A program made the translations under genes and the position numbers. From Fidelibacterota bacterium (GTDB taxonomy: Bacteria > Marinisomatota > Marinisomatia > SCGC-AAA003-L08 > GCA-002719095), in contig PAHI01000078.1 of assembly GCA_002705575.1 (NCBI GenBank), forward strand, positions 1-30,024: a stretch of 30,024 nucleotides of DNA. The letters run 5' to 3'. This document shows positions 17,598 to 24,663 of the stretch, in pieces. The first letter of the stretch is position 1; each line of letters starts with the position of its first letter. Below the pieces are notes generated by a model. It was given only the letters and a program-made list of their open reading frames with translations. It searched no databases and was not told the DNA's origin.

Positions 17598-18635
17598 ATG
17601 AAACAAATACTTGTGCTTGGAGGCGGTGGCTTTATAGGAAGAAATATAGTTGCATCTCTACTTGAAAAAGCTGATTGTAATGTTGTTGCAGCTGACATTC
17701 GTGAAGGCTCAAATTGGAATGAACTTACAACAGACAATGATAAAAAAGATCGTTTTAGATGTATTGTTGATGACTTCACTAATATTGAAGCTTTTAATAA
17801 ATTAAATCAGAGTTTTGATGAAATTTATATGCTTGCCGCAGTTGTTGGTGTAAATAGAACCCTAGAGTATCCAGAGGATGTTATTAAGATAAATACTTTA
17901 CTTACTATGAATACATTAGACTATATTTCCCGGAACCCCATAAAGAAACTGCTTTTTGCGTCATCTAGTGAAAATTATGCAGGAACTTCTGATTTATTTG
18001 ATTGTGAAATTCCAACTCCTGAAACGGTAGCTCTTTGTATTGGTGATGTTAAACACCCTAGATGGACATACGCAATAACAAAAATGCATGGCGAACTTGC
18101 CTTTATTCATTCTGCAAAAGCTTATAATTATGAATGCACAGTAGTCAGATATCAAAATATTATAGGTCCTGAAATGGGGTTTGGGCATGCAATACCTCAT
18201 ATTGTTGAAAGATTTGTAAAAAAAGAAAGATCACCATTTAAAATTTATGGTCATGACCAGACTAGAGCATTTTGCTATATTGATGATGCAGTGAAGGGGA
18301 CTATTGGAGCAATGGAATCCAGGAAAGCATCTGGTCAAATTTATCATATTGGAAAAGAAGATGAAATTAGTATGGAGATGCTTACAACATATATTGGCGA
18401 GCTTATGAATTATACTGAAGAGTATGAAGCAGCTATTACCTACCCAGGATCAGTATCAAGAAGGTGTCCAGATATAAGCAAAGCTGTTAATGATTTTAAT
18501 TATAATCCTAAAACAGAATGGAAAAAGGCAGTTAGCCTTACCACCGACTGGTATAAAGATTTTTTCACATCAGGTAAATTACCAAAAACTGGTGGATTTT
18601 CACCTCCTGAAAATTTTATAAAAAGAGACAACTAA
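17598..18635 (+). CDS. Extended SDR: NAD-dependent sugar epimerase/dehydratase
   Basis: A 345-residue extended short-chain dehydrogenase. The NAD loop is LGGGGFIGRNIV (residues 7-18), the active site has FASSSENYAG and the YAITK motif (Y158, K162), and VVRYQNIIGPEMGFGHAIPH is the usual substrate-domain stretch. ASSSENYAG resembles the SSSSVYG pattern of 4,6-dehydratases and epimerases. A good Shine-Dalgarno (GAGGT) precedes ATG 17598. Immediately upstream lies the second sugar dehydrogenase, so decarboxylation or 4-epimerisation of its uronate product is possible. Alternatively, it could be the 4,6-dehydratase that feeds the aminotransferases near 2.2-4.5 kb. The sequence alone does not decide between these. 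Confidence 0.8.
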   Translation: MKQILVLGGGGFIGRNIVASLLEKADCNVVAADIREGSNWNELTTDNDKKDRFRCIVDDFTNIEAFNKLNQSFDEIYMLAAVVGVNRTLEYPEDVIKINTLLTMNTLDYISRNPIKKLLFASSSENYAGTSDLFDCEIPTPETVALCIGDVKHPRWTYAITKMHGELAFIHSAKAYNYECTVVRYQNIIGPEMGFGHAIPHIVERFVKKERSPFKIYGHDQTRAFCYIDDAVKGTIGAMESRKASGQIYHIGKEDEISMEMLTTYIGELMNYTEEYEAAITYPGSVSRRCPDISKAVNDFNYNPKTEWKKAVSLTTDWYKDFFTSGKLPKTGGFSPPENFIKRDN

Positions 18636-18636
18636 C

Positions 18637-19293
18637 ATGCAAACATTTATTGATACATTGCTAAGTTTAATAGCAATAATTTTGCTGTCACCACTATTAC
18701 TTCCAATAATTTTTATTTTAAAAATAACTGGTGAGGGTGAGATATTTTATACTCAAAAAAGAGTTGGCAGACATGGAAAAGAATTTGGTTTATTAAAATT
18801 CGCAACTATGCTCAAAGATAGCCCAAATATAGGAGCGGGAGAAATAACAATCCATAATGATCCTAGAGTTCTTCCTATAGGAAAAATTCTTAGAAAGACG
18901 AAATTAAATGAATTACCGCAGTTATTTAATATTATTAAAGGTGATATGAGTATTGTAGGCCCAAGACCAATGGTCCCAAAGACATATGCTAAATATACAA
19001 AAGAAGCACAGACAACATTAAATACAATTCGTCCAGGATTGACAGGTATTGGCTCAATATTTTTTCGTGATGAGGAGAAATTTTTAATTGACAAGGATGA
19101 TCCAATGGCTTTTTATGAGGAATATATTATTCCTTATAAAAGCGATTTAGAGGTGTGGTATGTAAAGAATAATTCTATTACTTTATATGTACAGATAATT
19201 TTAATTACTGCTTGGGTTGTTATTTTTTCTAAAAGCAAAATTGCTGAAAAAATATTTAATGAAATTCCTAAAAGACCAAAAGTGTTGCTTTGA
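18637..19293 (+). CDS. PglC/WcaJ-type phosphoglycosyl transferase (initiating sugar transferase)
   Basis: A 218-residue bacterial sugar transferase (PglC-type monotopic PGT core). It has the N-terminal re-entrant helix (residues 1-30), KITGEGEIFYTQKRVG, LLKFATML, NDPRVLPIGKILRKTKL, NELPQL and GDMSIVGPRP, then a C-terminal hydrophobic stretch. It transfers a sugar phosphate from a UDP-sugar to undecaprenyl phosphate to start the repeat unit. In PglC the dyad is Asp-Glu; here it reads Asn91-Glu92, with the Asp nucleophile replaced. I believe this NELPQ form occurs in a subgroup together with KFATM, but it could mean altered chemistry. One base separates it from the previous gene. It and the next gene are linked to the same product pathway. 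Confidence 0.88.
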   Translation: MQTFIDTLLSLIAIILLSPLLLPIIFILKITGEGEIFYTQKRVGRHGKEFGLLKFATMLKDSPNIGAGEITIHNDPRVLPIGKILRKTKLNELPQLFNIIKGDMSIVGPRPMVPKTYAKYTKEAQTTLNTIRPGLTGIGSIFFRDEEKFLIDKDDPMAFYEEYIIPYKSDLEVWYVKNNSITLYVQIILITAWVVIFSKSKIAEKIFNEIPKRPKVLL

Positions 19294-19314
19294 TTTTTTA
19301 GTATTATTTAATAG

Positions 19315-19320
19315 TATAAT
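19315..19320 (+). promoter_or_regulatory. Putative -10 box, leaderless type, before the fusion gene
   Basis: TATAAT ends 6 nt before ATG 19327, and no Shine-Dalgarno is visible. TTGATT (19290-19295) lies 19 bp upstream, a long spacer. The stretch TATAATTCGA plus two bases plus ATGAGAA matches that at 1391-1409 in sequence and spacing. Confidence 0.4.
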
Positions 19321-19326
19321 TCGATT

Positions 19327-20118
19327 ATGAGAATCTCAATTGTTAGCGGTGGCTTTGATCCTTTACATTCTGGTCATATCTCCTATTTTGAATCAGCAAG
19401 ATCAAAAGGGGATAGACTTATCGTTCTTTTAAATAGCGATGATTGGCTTGCAAATAAAAAAGATAAGTTTTTTATGCCTTTTAATGAAAGAAAAATAATA
19501 ATTGAAAATCTTAGAATGGTCGACGAAGTTATAAGTTTTGACGATGATGAAAATGGGAGCTGTTGTTTAGGGCTAGAAAAGTTAAAAATTATGTACCCTA
19601 ATGATGAATTGATATTTTGCAATGGAGGAGATAGAGATAAAAAAAATATACCTGAAATGTCTGTTGACGGTGTTACATTTAATTTTGAAGTCGGGGGATC
19701 GGATAAAAAAAATTCATCTAGCTGGATTCTAAAAAAACATGCCTATGATGGTGAAGATCGAATTTGGGGAAAGTTTTACAATCTTTTCACAGACAAAGGT
19801 GAAACTAATGTAAAAGTTAAAGAGCTCATTATTGAGCCAAAAAAAGGCCTAAGTTTTCAACGTCATTTCCATAGAAGTGAAATATGGTTTTTAAGTAAAG
19901 GTAGGTGCACTGTAAATTATAGTGAGGGCTCTGCCGACGATGCTAAGTCAATAGATTTCAGATTAGAGGAAACTTTATTTATCAAAAGTGAAGCATGGCA
20001 CCAAATAATTAATCCTTATGATGCACCATGTCATATTATTGAAATCCAGTATGGCAATAAAACAGAAGAGGATGATATAGAACGATTGAGATATTTTGAG
20101 GATAAAATAAATAGTTGA
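19327..20118 (+). CDS. Cytidylyltransferase-like domain fused to a PMI-type cupin
   Basis: A 263-residue two-domain protein. Residues 1 to about 130 form a nucleotidyltransferase with GGFDPLHSGHISYFESA (HxGH at H14-H17) and a conserved NSDDWLANKK segment, as in TagD/RfaE C-domain enzymes that transfer a nucleotidyl group to a sugar or polyol phosphate. From about 140 onward a cupin resembles the C-terminal domain of type II mannose-6-phosphate isomerase/GDP-mannose pyrophosphorylase: SFQRHFHRSEIWFLSKG, WHQIINP, IIEIQYGN and EEDDIERLRYFED match that family in order, with His residues for metal. The two domains could carry out successive isomerisation and activation of a phosphosugar. It is coupled to the next gene by TTGA. 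Domains fairly clear; joint function is inference. Confidence 0.7.
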   Translation: MRISIVSGGFDPLHSGHISYFESARSKGDRLIVLLNSDDWLANKKDKFFMPFNERKIIIENLRMVDEVISFDDDENGSCCLGLEKLKIMYPNDELIFCNGGDRDKKNIPEMSVDGVTFNFEVGGSDKKNSSSWILKKHAYDGEDRIWGKFYNLFTDKGETNVKVKELIIEPKKGLSFQRHFHRSEIWFLSKGRCTVNYSEGSADDAKSIDFRLEETLFIKSEAWHQIINPYDAPCHIIEIQYGNKTEEDDIERLRYFEDKINS

Positions 20119-20717
20119 TTACTTTTAAAGATTTAAATCCTGCTGAGCCATACCAACAGCTAAAACATTTCTATGATTTAGCATATGAATCAAAACAAGA
20201 AATTATAGAAGCATTATGCGTATCCTCATTTTCTTCAGAGAACAATGAAGTTGATTCACGTTTTGTAAATCTTAAATCAGTAATCGATACTAATTTTATA
20301 TTTTTTTCTAATTACCGCTCACCAAAGTCATTGCAATTCAAATCTCATGATCAAATATCTGCTGTTATATTTTGGTCAAAGATCAATGTACAAATTAGAA
20401 TGAAAGCAACTATAAAGAAAACCTCAGAAGCATTTAGTGACAATTATTTTAAGAACCGACAAAAATCAAAAAATGCTCTTGCTATTAGCTCAGACCAATC
20501 AAAACCAATAGAATCATATGAATTAGTTGAAGCCCAATACAAATCAACGCTTGAAAATAATAGTGGTAGTAATTTGACTAGACCAAGCTACTGGGGTGGC
20601 TATGCATTTATTCCAAATTATTTTGAATTTTGGCAAGGTCAAGAAAATAGAGTTAATAAACGTCAGGTTTTTATAATGGATAATGGTCTTTGGAATAAAT
20701 TTTTTATTCAGCCATAA
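20115..20717 (+). CDS. pdxH: PdxH-like pyridoxamine 5'-phosphate oxidase family protein
   Basis: A 200-residue homologue of PdxH, which oxidises PNP/PMP to PLP using FMN and O2. Seen: VDSRFVNLKSV, matching the R..K region of E. coli that binds FMN; FFSNYRSPKSLQF; and the C-terminal signature RPSYWGGYAFIPNYFEFWQG. In E. coli the segment RLHDR carries the substrate-binding Arg and His; here it reads RVNKR, so the His is Asn. The length is slightly shorter than the E. coli enzyme (218). Start at TTG 20115, overlapping TGA of the fusion gene. PLP from this enzyme would serve the aminotransferases at 2.2-4.5 kb. A cluster-specific flavoprotein relative is the alternative. Confidence 0.7.
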   Translation: MITFKDLNPAEPYQQLKHFYDLAYESKQEIIEALCVSSFSSENNEVDSRFVNLKSVIDTNFIFFSNYRSPKSLQFKSHDQISAVIFWSKINVQIRMKATIKKTSEAFSDNYFKNRQKSKNALAISSDQSKPIESYELVEAQYKSTLENNSGSNLTRPSYWGGYAFIPNYFEFWQGQENRVNKRQVFIMDNGLWNKFFIQP

Positions 20718-20856
20718 ATATAAATATTATTTGCCAAAATGCTGAATTAGTTTAAAATTGCCAAAAAAATGAATACATTTTATCTTCAATCTTTAATCTC
20801 TTTTTTGAATAGATAATGCTTCGTATAAATTATATTTCTTGTTTTCAGGTGAAATT
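20718..20856 (+). promoter_or_regulatory. Leader and promoter region of infC
   Basis: 139 nt without a gene. It holds a direct repeat TTGCCAAAA at 20731-20739 and 20758-20766 (27-bp spacing). TTGAAT (20805-20810) and TATAAA (20824-20829) are only 13 bp apart, and TATATT (20831-20836) is 20 bp from the same hexamer, so no promoter fits well. A promoter for the infC operon must lie here or further upstream. No clear terminator hairpin for the upstream operon was found. Confidence 0.3.
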
Positions 20857-20859
20857 ATA
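20847..20859 (+). promoter_or_regulatory. infC: Ribosome site and rare ATA start of infC
   Basis: AGGTGA (20847-20852) precedes ATT (20854) and ATA (20857). The spacing fits ATA at 20857, 5 nt after AGGTG. IF3 is known to use rare initiation codons and to discriminate against them, which makes the gene self-regulating. Confidence 0.65.
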
Positions 20860-21390
20860 GCTTCTCAAAAGAATCAAATAACCCCTATCAATGAGAAAAT
20901 TAGGGCTAGTGAAGTCATGCTTATAGATGCTAATGGTGATAAGAAGGGTTTGGTTGGTCTTTCAGAGGCTTTAGAGACAGCTAAAGCCGTATCACTTGAT
21001 TTAGTTCAGGTATCACCCTCAGATGCTCAACCTGTTGTTTGTAAACTTCTTGATTACGGCAAACACCTCTTTGATAAAAAGAAAAGCATCTCTTCTTCAA
21101 GAGTAAGAGTAAAAAGAAATACCACTAAAGAGATTAAATTTAGACCCTCAACCGACGTTGGAGATTACAACATTAAATTAAAAAAGATTAAAAGCTTTAT
21201 TCTTGGCGGAGATAAGACTAAAATAAGCGTCCGATTTAGAGGAAGAGAAATACTTAATAGCGACATTGGCCTAAGTCTTCTTAATAGGTTGAGAGATGAG
21301 TTGTCTAATATTTCTCAAGTTGATCAAGAACCTTCTTTAGAAGGAAGACAGCTCTTGATGGTTCTATCACCTCTAAAGAAGAATAAGTAA
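20857..21390 (+). CDS. infC: Translation initiation factor IF-3
   Basis: IF3 binds the 30S subunit, checks start-codon pairing and prevents premature 50S joining. The protein is about 177 residues if it starts at ATA 20857 (E. coli 180), reading MASQKNQ then INEKIRASEVMLID. The N-domain holds EALETAKAVSLDLVQVSP and CKLLDYGKHLFDKK; the C-domain holds VKEIKFRP-like KEIKFRPSTDVGDYNIK and FRGREI, then GRQLLMVLSP. The TTG at 20839, the first common start codon, has no ribosome site and would put AGGTGA inside the coding sequence, so the rare start is preferred, as in E. coli (ATT). It heads the infC-rpmI-rplT-pheS-pheT block, and thrS is not upstream. Confidence 0.93.
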   Translation: MASQKNQITPINEKIRASEVMLIDANGDKKGLVGLSEALETAKAVSLDLVQVSPSDAQPVVCKLLDYGKHLFDKKKSISSSRVRVKRNTTKEIKFRPSTDVGDYNIKLKKIKSFILGGDKTKISVRFRGREILNSDIGLSLLNRLRDELSNISQVDQEPSLEGRQLLMVLSPLKKNK

Positions 21391-21415
21391 TTATAAAATA
21401 TAAAAGAAGAATAAA

Positions 21416-21610
21416 ATGGGATATAAACTTAAAACACATTCTGGAGCCGCTAAGCGATTTAAGAAAACTGGATCATCTGTGAAGAGCAAAAGTGCTAACC
21501 GAAACCATATCCTAACTAAACAGTCTACAAAAAGAAAAAGACATAACAGAGGTTTAAATAAGCTATCAGGTACTGTGCTTAAAATGGCTTCAAAATTAAT
21601 AAGAAGATAA
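21416..21610 (+). CDS. rpmI: 50S ribosomal protein L35
   Basis: 64 residues, the usual length, with the conserved [14 protein letters not shown] near the N-terminus and the [13 protein letters not shown] core typical of L35. It begins at ATG 21416, which has an AGAAG site upstream. It sits between infC and rplT in the standard order, 25 nt from infC and 3 nt from rplT, and is surely co-transcribed with them. In E. coli the translation of rpmI-rplT is repressed by L20 binding its mRNA; with such a short leader I cannot show an equivalent pseudoknot here. Confidence 0.96.
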   Translation: MGYKLKTHSGAAKRFKKTGSSVKSKSANRNHILTKQSTKRKRHNRGLNKLSGTVLKMASKLIRR

Positions 21611-21613
21611 ATC

Positions 21614-21961
21614 ATGCCAAGAACTACCAAATCAGTAACAGCTAAAGCAAAACATAAGAAGGTGCTAAGTGCTACCAAAGGTCATTATGGAGCAAGAAGT
21701 AGATTATATAAGACAGCAAAGCAATCACATATCAAGTCTTTACAATATGCATTTAGAGACAGAAAAAACAAGAAAAGAGCTTTTAGGTCTCTGTGGATAG
21801 CAAGAATTAATGCTGGTGCAAGAGGACTAGGTGTTTCATATTCAGTACTTATTAATTCTTTAGCTAAAAAAGACATTGTTTTAGATAGAAAAATCCTTTC
21901 TGAAATAGCCATTTCTGATGATGCAACTTTTGAGAAGATTGTAAAAACAGCAACAAGCTAG
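21614..21961 (+). CDS. rplT: 50S ribosomal protein L20
   Basis: 115 residues, close to the usual 118. It has RSRLYKTAKQSHIKSLQYAFRDRKNKKRAFRSLWIARINA-type L20 sequence along its full length, in particular FRSLWIARINAGAR and the N-terminal basic tail that threads into 23S rRNA during assembly. L20 is also the translational regulator of its own operon in E. coli. The stop TAG at 21959-21961 lies in the same reading frame as pheS and 12 nt before its ATG, which fixes the N-terminal limit of pheS. Confidence 0.96.
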   Translation: MPRTTKSVTAKAKHKKVLSATKGHYGARSRLYKTAKQSHIKSLQYAFRDRKNKKRAFRSLWIARINAGARGLGVSYSVLINSLAKKDIVLDRKILSEIAISDDATFEKIVKTATS

Positions 21962-21973
21962 ATCCTCTCAAAG

Positions 21974-22699
21974 ATGTCAACATCTAAAGGCATTTCACCA
22001 CCTAAGTTGATTAAGGATAAGGGCTCCCTTCATCCAATAAACCATATGAAAGATTCAATTATGAATCTTTTAGTTTCATATGGCTTTGAAATTGTTGATG
22101 GTCCTGAGATTGAGACAGAAGAATTTAATTTCGATATGCTAAATATAAATAAATCACACCCTGCTAGGCAGATGCATGATACCTTTTATATTGAAAATAA
22201 AAAAAATCTTTTAAGAACTCATACTTCACCTGTCCAGATAAGAGGCATGCTTGAAAAAAACCCTCCATTAGCATTTATTTCTGGTGGAAAAGTTTTTCGA
22301 AAAGATGATGATGCTACTCATTTACCTATGTTTCACCAAGTTGAAGGCATTTATGTAGACAAAGACGTAAGTTTTGCTCAACTAAAAGATTTAATTTATA
22401 AGATTATATTTTCACTTTTTGGAAATAATGTTGAACTAAGATTTCGACCCTCCTATTTTCCCTTTACAGAGCCTTCCGCTGAAGTCGATATTCTCTCTCC
22501 TCAGGGTCAATGGCTTGAAATACTTGGCTGTGGATTGGTAAACCCTGTTGTTTTAGAAAATTGCAATATAGACTCTAATAAGTATAGTGGCCTTGCATTT
22601 GGTTTGGGAATAGAAAGAGTAGCTATGCTAAAACATGGAGTAACAGATATAAGAGATTTTTATAAATCTAATCTAGATTTTCTTAGTCAGTTTAAATGA
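21974..22699 (+). CDS. pheS: Phenylalanyl-tRNA synthetase alpha chain, lacking the N-terminal coiled coil
   Basis: 241 residues against 327 in E. coli. The catalytic class II core is complete: GSLHPINHMKDSIMNLL, NFDMLNINKSHPARQMHDTF, LRTHTSPVQIRGM, motif 2 GKVFRKDDDATHLPMFHQVEG, RFRPSYFPFTEPSAEVDI, LEILGCGLVNP and motif 3 GLAFGLGIERVAM. What is missing is the roughly 85-residue N-terminal helical hairpin that contacts the tRNA in normal bacterial enzymes. The same frame has a TAG 12 nt upstream (end of rplT), so no longer start exists in this sequence. It forms the alpha2beta2 enzyme with PheT, whose gene overlaps by 4 bp. No pheM-like leader is present. Confidence 0.95.
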   Translation: MSTSKGISPPKLIKDKGSLHPINHMKDSIMNLLVSYGFEIVDGPEIETEEFNFDMLNINKSHPARQMHDTFYIENKKNLLRTHTSPVQIRGMLEKNPPLAFISGGKVFRKDDDATHLPMFHQVEGIYVDKDVSFAQLKDLIYKIIFSLFGNNVELRFRPSYFPFTEPSAEVDILSPQGQWLEILGCGLVNPVVLENCNIDSNKYSGLAFGLGIERVAMLKHGVTDIRDFYKSNLDFLSQFK

Positions 22700-24606
22700 A
22701 AATAGCTTACACGCATTTAGTAAAACATATCAAAGAAATACCAGGTATTGATGAGGTATCTGAAAAATTATTTCAACTTGGTCATGAGCATGAAATTGAT
22801 AATATGATCTTTGATATGGAATTAACTCCTAATAGAGGTGATTGCTTATCAGTTAATGGCCTATTAAGAGATTTAAGATTATTTTATGAAGTTAATAGCA
22901 CTCCAAAAACTTATAATCAAAAAATAGACCCACTTCAATTAAATTTTATAAATAATGCCAGAAATGATTGTAAAAAAATATCATTTTTAAAAATTGTTAT
23001 AGATGATATTCCTTCCTCATATAATCAAGCTTTAAATAGTTATTTTGAAGAATTGGGTAACAAGAAAATAAATTTTTTCACTGATATATCTAATTATGTT
23101 TCATATGAAACAGGTCAACCAACACACTGCTACGATCAGACCAAACTTGATGATAAATTAATCCTAGAATATGTTGACGGCAGTCATGAATTAGAAACTC
23201 TGGTTGATAAAAATATTAAACTATCTGGTAGTAATTTAGTATTTAAAAATAAAGGTAATCATATTATTAATCTTGCAGGTATTATTGGAGGCAAAGAAAC
23301 AGGTTGTGACAAGAAAACAAAAACAGTTATTGTTGAGTGCGCACACTTTAACCCTGAAGCTATTATTGGTAAATCAGTAAAATATGATATTTATTCTGAA
23401 GCTGCTCATAAATTTGAAAGAAGCACAGATCCAAACTGCCATGACTATGTTTTAAGAAGATTTTTACAAATAGTTCAAGAACATACGGCTATAAAAGAGG
23501 TAAAAATTTTTAAAGATACTAATGGCGATTTTGATCAAGTAAAAATACCATTTAATACAACTAAAATTAACAAAATTCTTGGTATTAATATGCGTGATGA
23601 AGAGCATGAAGACTACTTATCAAGACTTGGTTTTGTGATAAAAGATAGAGAAGTTATTGTGCCTTCATATAGAAGTGATGTTGGTTCTATCAACGACTTA
23701 TCTGAAGAAATTGCTAGATCTATAGGATATAACAATATACTTAATAAAAATTTTGAGCTCTCTCTAAATAAAACAGAAACACATAACAATAATGAAAATA
23801 AATTAAAAAAACTACTTATCGATAATGGTTTTTATGAGGTAATAAATAATCCCTTTAGTTCTTTTGAAACAGATAAGTCATTTAAGATTGATAATCCGCT
23901 AGATAGCAATAAAAAGTTTTTAAGAACAGACTTAAAACAATCCCTAATAGAAAATCTTTTATACAACGAAAGAAGACAACAAGATTCTATAAAGCTTTTT
24001 GAAATTTCTAATATATATTCCAGTAAAATTAAAGAAGGTAAGAGGTTGATTGGCATAATTGCAAGTGGAAGGGTTGGCAAAAACTATAGAGATTTCTCAA
24101 AAAAAATAACAGATAAATATATTAAAAATATTTTGAGTTCTTCTATAACAGATTTAAAAATTAATTTTACCAATATACCAAGAGCATCATTAGATTCGAA
24201 ATTAAAAAATCATATAAGTTATGCTGAATTTGAAATAGACAATTTTCTAGAAATTGATTACAACAAAGCCAAGATTGAGAAAACAAGTTTCGATTTTAAG
24301 CAGTATACTCCAATTTCAGAATACCCAACATCCACTAGAGATTTATCTTTTGCCTTAACTGATCCGTCAAAGTTAGACGCTCTCCAAAATTATCTATTAA
24401 AACAAAACCATGACATTCTTAAAGACGTTTATATTTTTGATTATTATAATAATGAAAAAAATAAAGAAATTAAGATTGGTTTTAGGTTTATTTTTCAGTC
24501 TAAAATTGGAACTATAAAGGATTCAGAGGTTGATAAAATTATTAACGAATTGATTAAGCATGCTCTTCAAACTGAGTCTATCTCGATTCCAGGTTTAAAT
24601 ATTTAA
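22696..24606 (+). CDS. pheT: Phenylalanyl-tRNA synthetase beta chain, lacking the tRNA-binding domain B2
   Basis: 636 residues against 795 in E. coli. The protein starts normally (MKIAYTHLVKHI, then FQLGHEHEIDN) but goes straight to MELTPNRGDCLSVNGLLRDL. The EMAP-II-like B2 domain of about 110 residues, between these in normal PheT, is missing. Domains B3/B4 follow (DISNYVSYETGQPTHCYDQ, AGIIGGKETG, IVECAHFNPEAI, SEAAHKFERS), then B5 (VPSYRSDVGSINDLSEEIAR) and the core-like B6/B7, which also lacks the LHPG-containing segment. The C-terminal anticodon-binding FDX-ACB domain is kept (SEYPTSTRDLSF to IFQSKIGTIKDSEVDKII). In the editing site the TDASHRYERG of E. coli corresponds to SEAAHKFERS. It overlaps pheS by ATGA. 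Confidence 0.94.
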   Translation: MKIAYTHLVKHIKEIPGIDEVSEKLFQLGHEHEIDNMIFDMELTPNRGDCLSVNGLLRDLRLFYEVNSTPKTYNQKIDPLQLNFINNARNDCKKISFLKIVIDDIPSSYNQALNSYFEELGNKKINFFTDISNYVSYETGQPTHCYDQTKLDDKLILEYVDGSHELETLVDKNIKLSGSNLVFKNKGNHIINLAGIIGGKETGCDKKTKTVIVECAHFNPEAIIGKSVKYDIYSEAAHKFERSTDPNCHDYVLRRFLQIVQEHTAIKEVKIFKDTNGDFDQVKIPFNTTKINKILGINMRDEEHEDYLSRLGFVIKDREVIVPSYRSDVGSINDLSEEIARSIGYNNILNKNFELSLNKTETHNNNENKLKKLLIDNGFYEVINNPFSSFETDKSFKIDNPLDSNKKFLRTDLKQSLIENLLYNERRQQDSIKLFEISNIYSSKIKEGKRLIGIIASGRVGKNYRDFSKKITDKYIKNILSSSITDLKINFTNIPRASLDSKLKNHISYAEFEIDNFLEIDYNKAKIEKTSFDFKQYTPISEYPTSTRDLSFALTDPSKLDALQNYLLKQNHDILKDVYIFDYYNNEKNKEIKIGFRFIFQSKIGTIKDSEVDKIINELIKHALQTESISIPGLNI

Positions 24607-24630
24607 GTATTTAATTTGATTATATTTCTA

Positions 24631-24636
24631 TATAAT
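24631..24636 (+). promoter_or_regulatory. Putative -10 box before the export genes
   Basis: TATAAT lies in the 57-nt gap between pheT and the Wza-like gene; TTGATT (24616-24621) is only 9 bp upstream and no properly spaced -35 is seen. A promoter is expected here because the function changes from translation to export, but the evidence is thin. Confidence 0.3.
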
Positions 24637-24663
24637 AAATTTTGTTTTTTAAAAATTTGCTAA

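Noticed and set aside
21391..21678. Reverse-strand hydrophobic open frame opposite rpmI
   Set aside because: It is antisense to a conserved ribosomal protein gene; the apparent hydrophobicity reflects the complement of lysine/arginine-rich codons.
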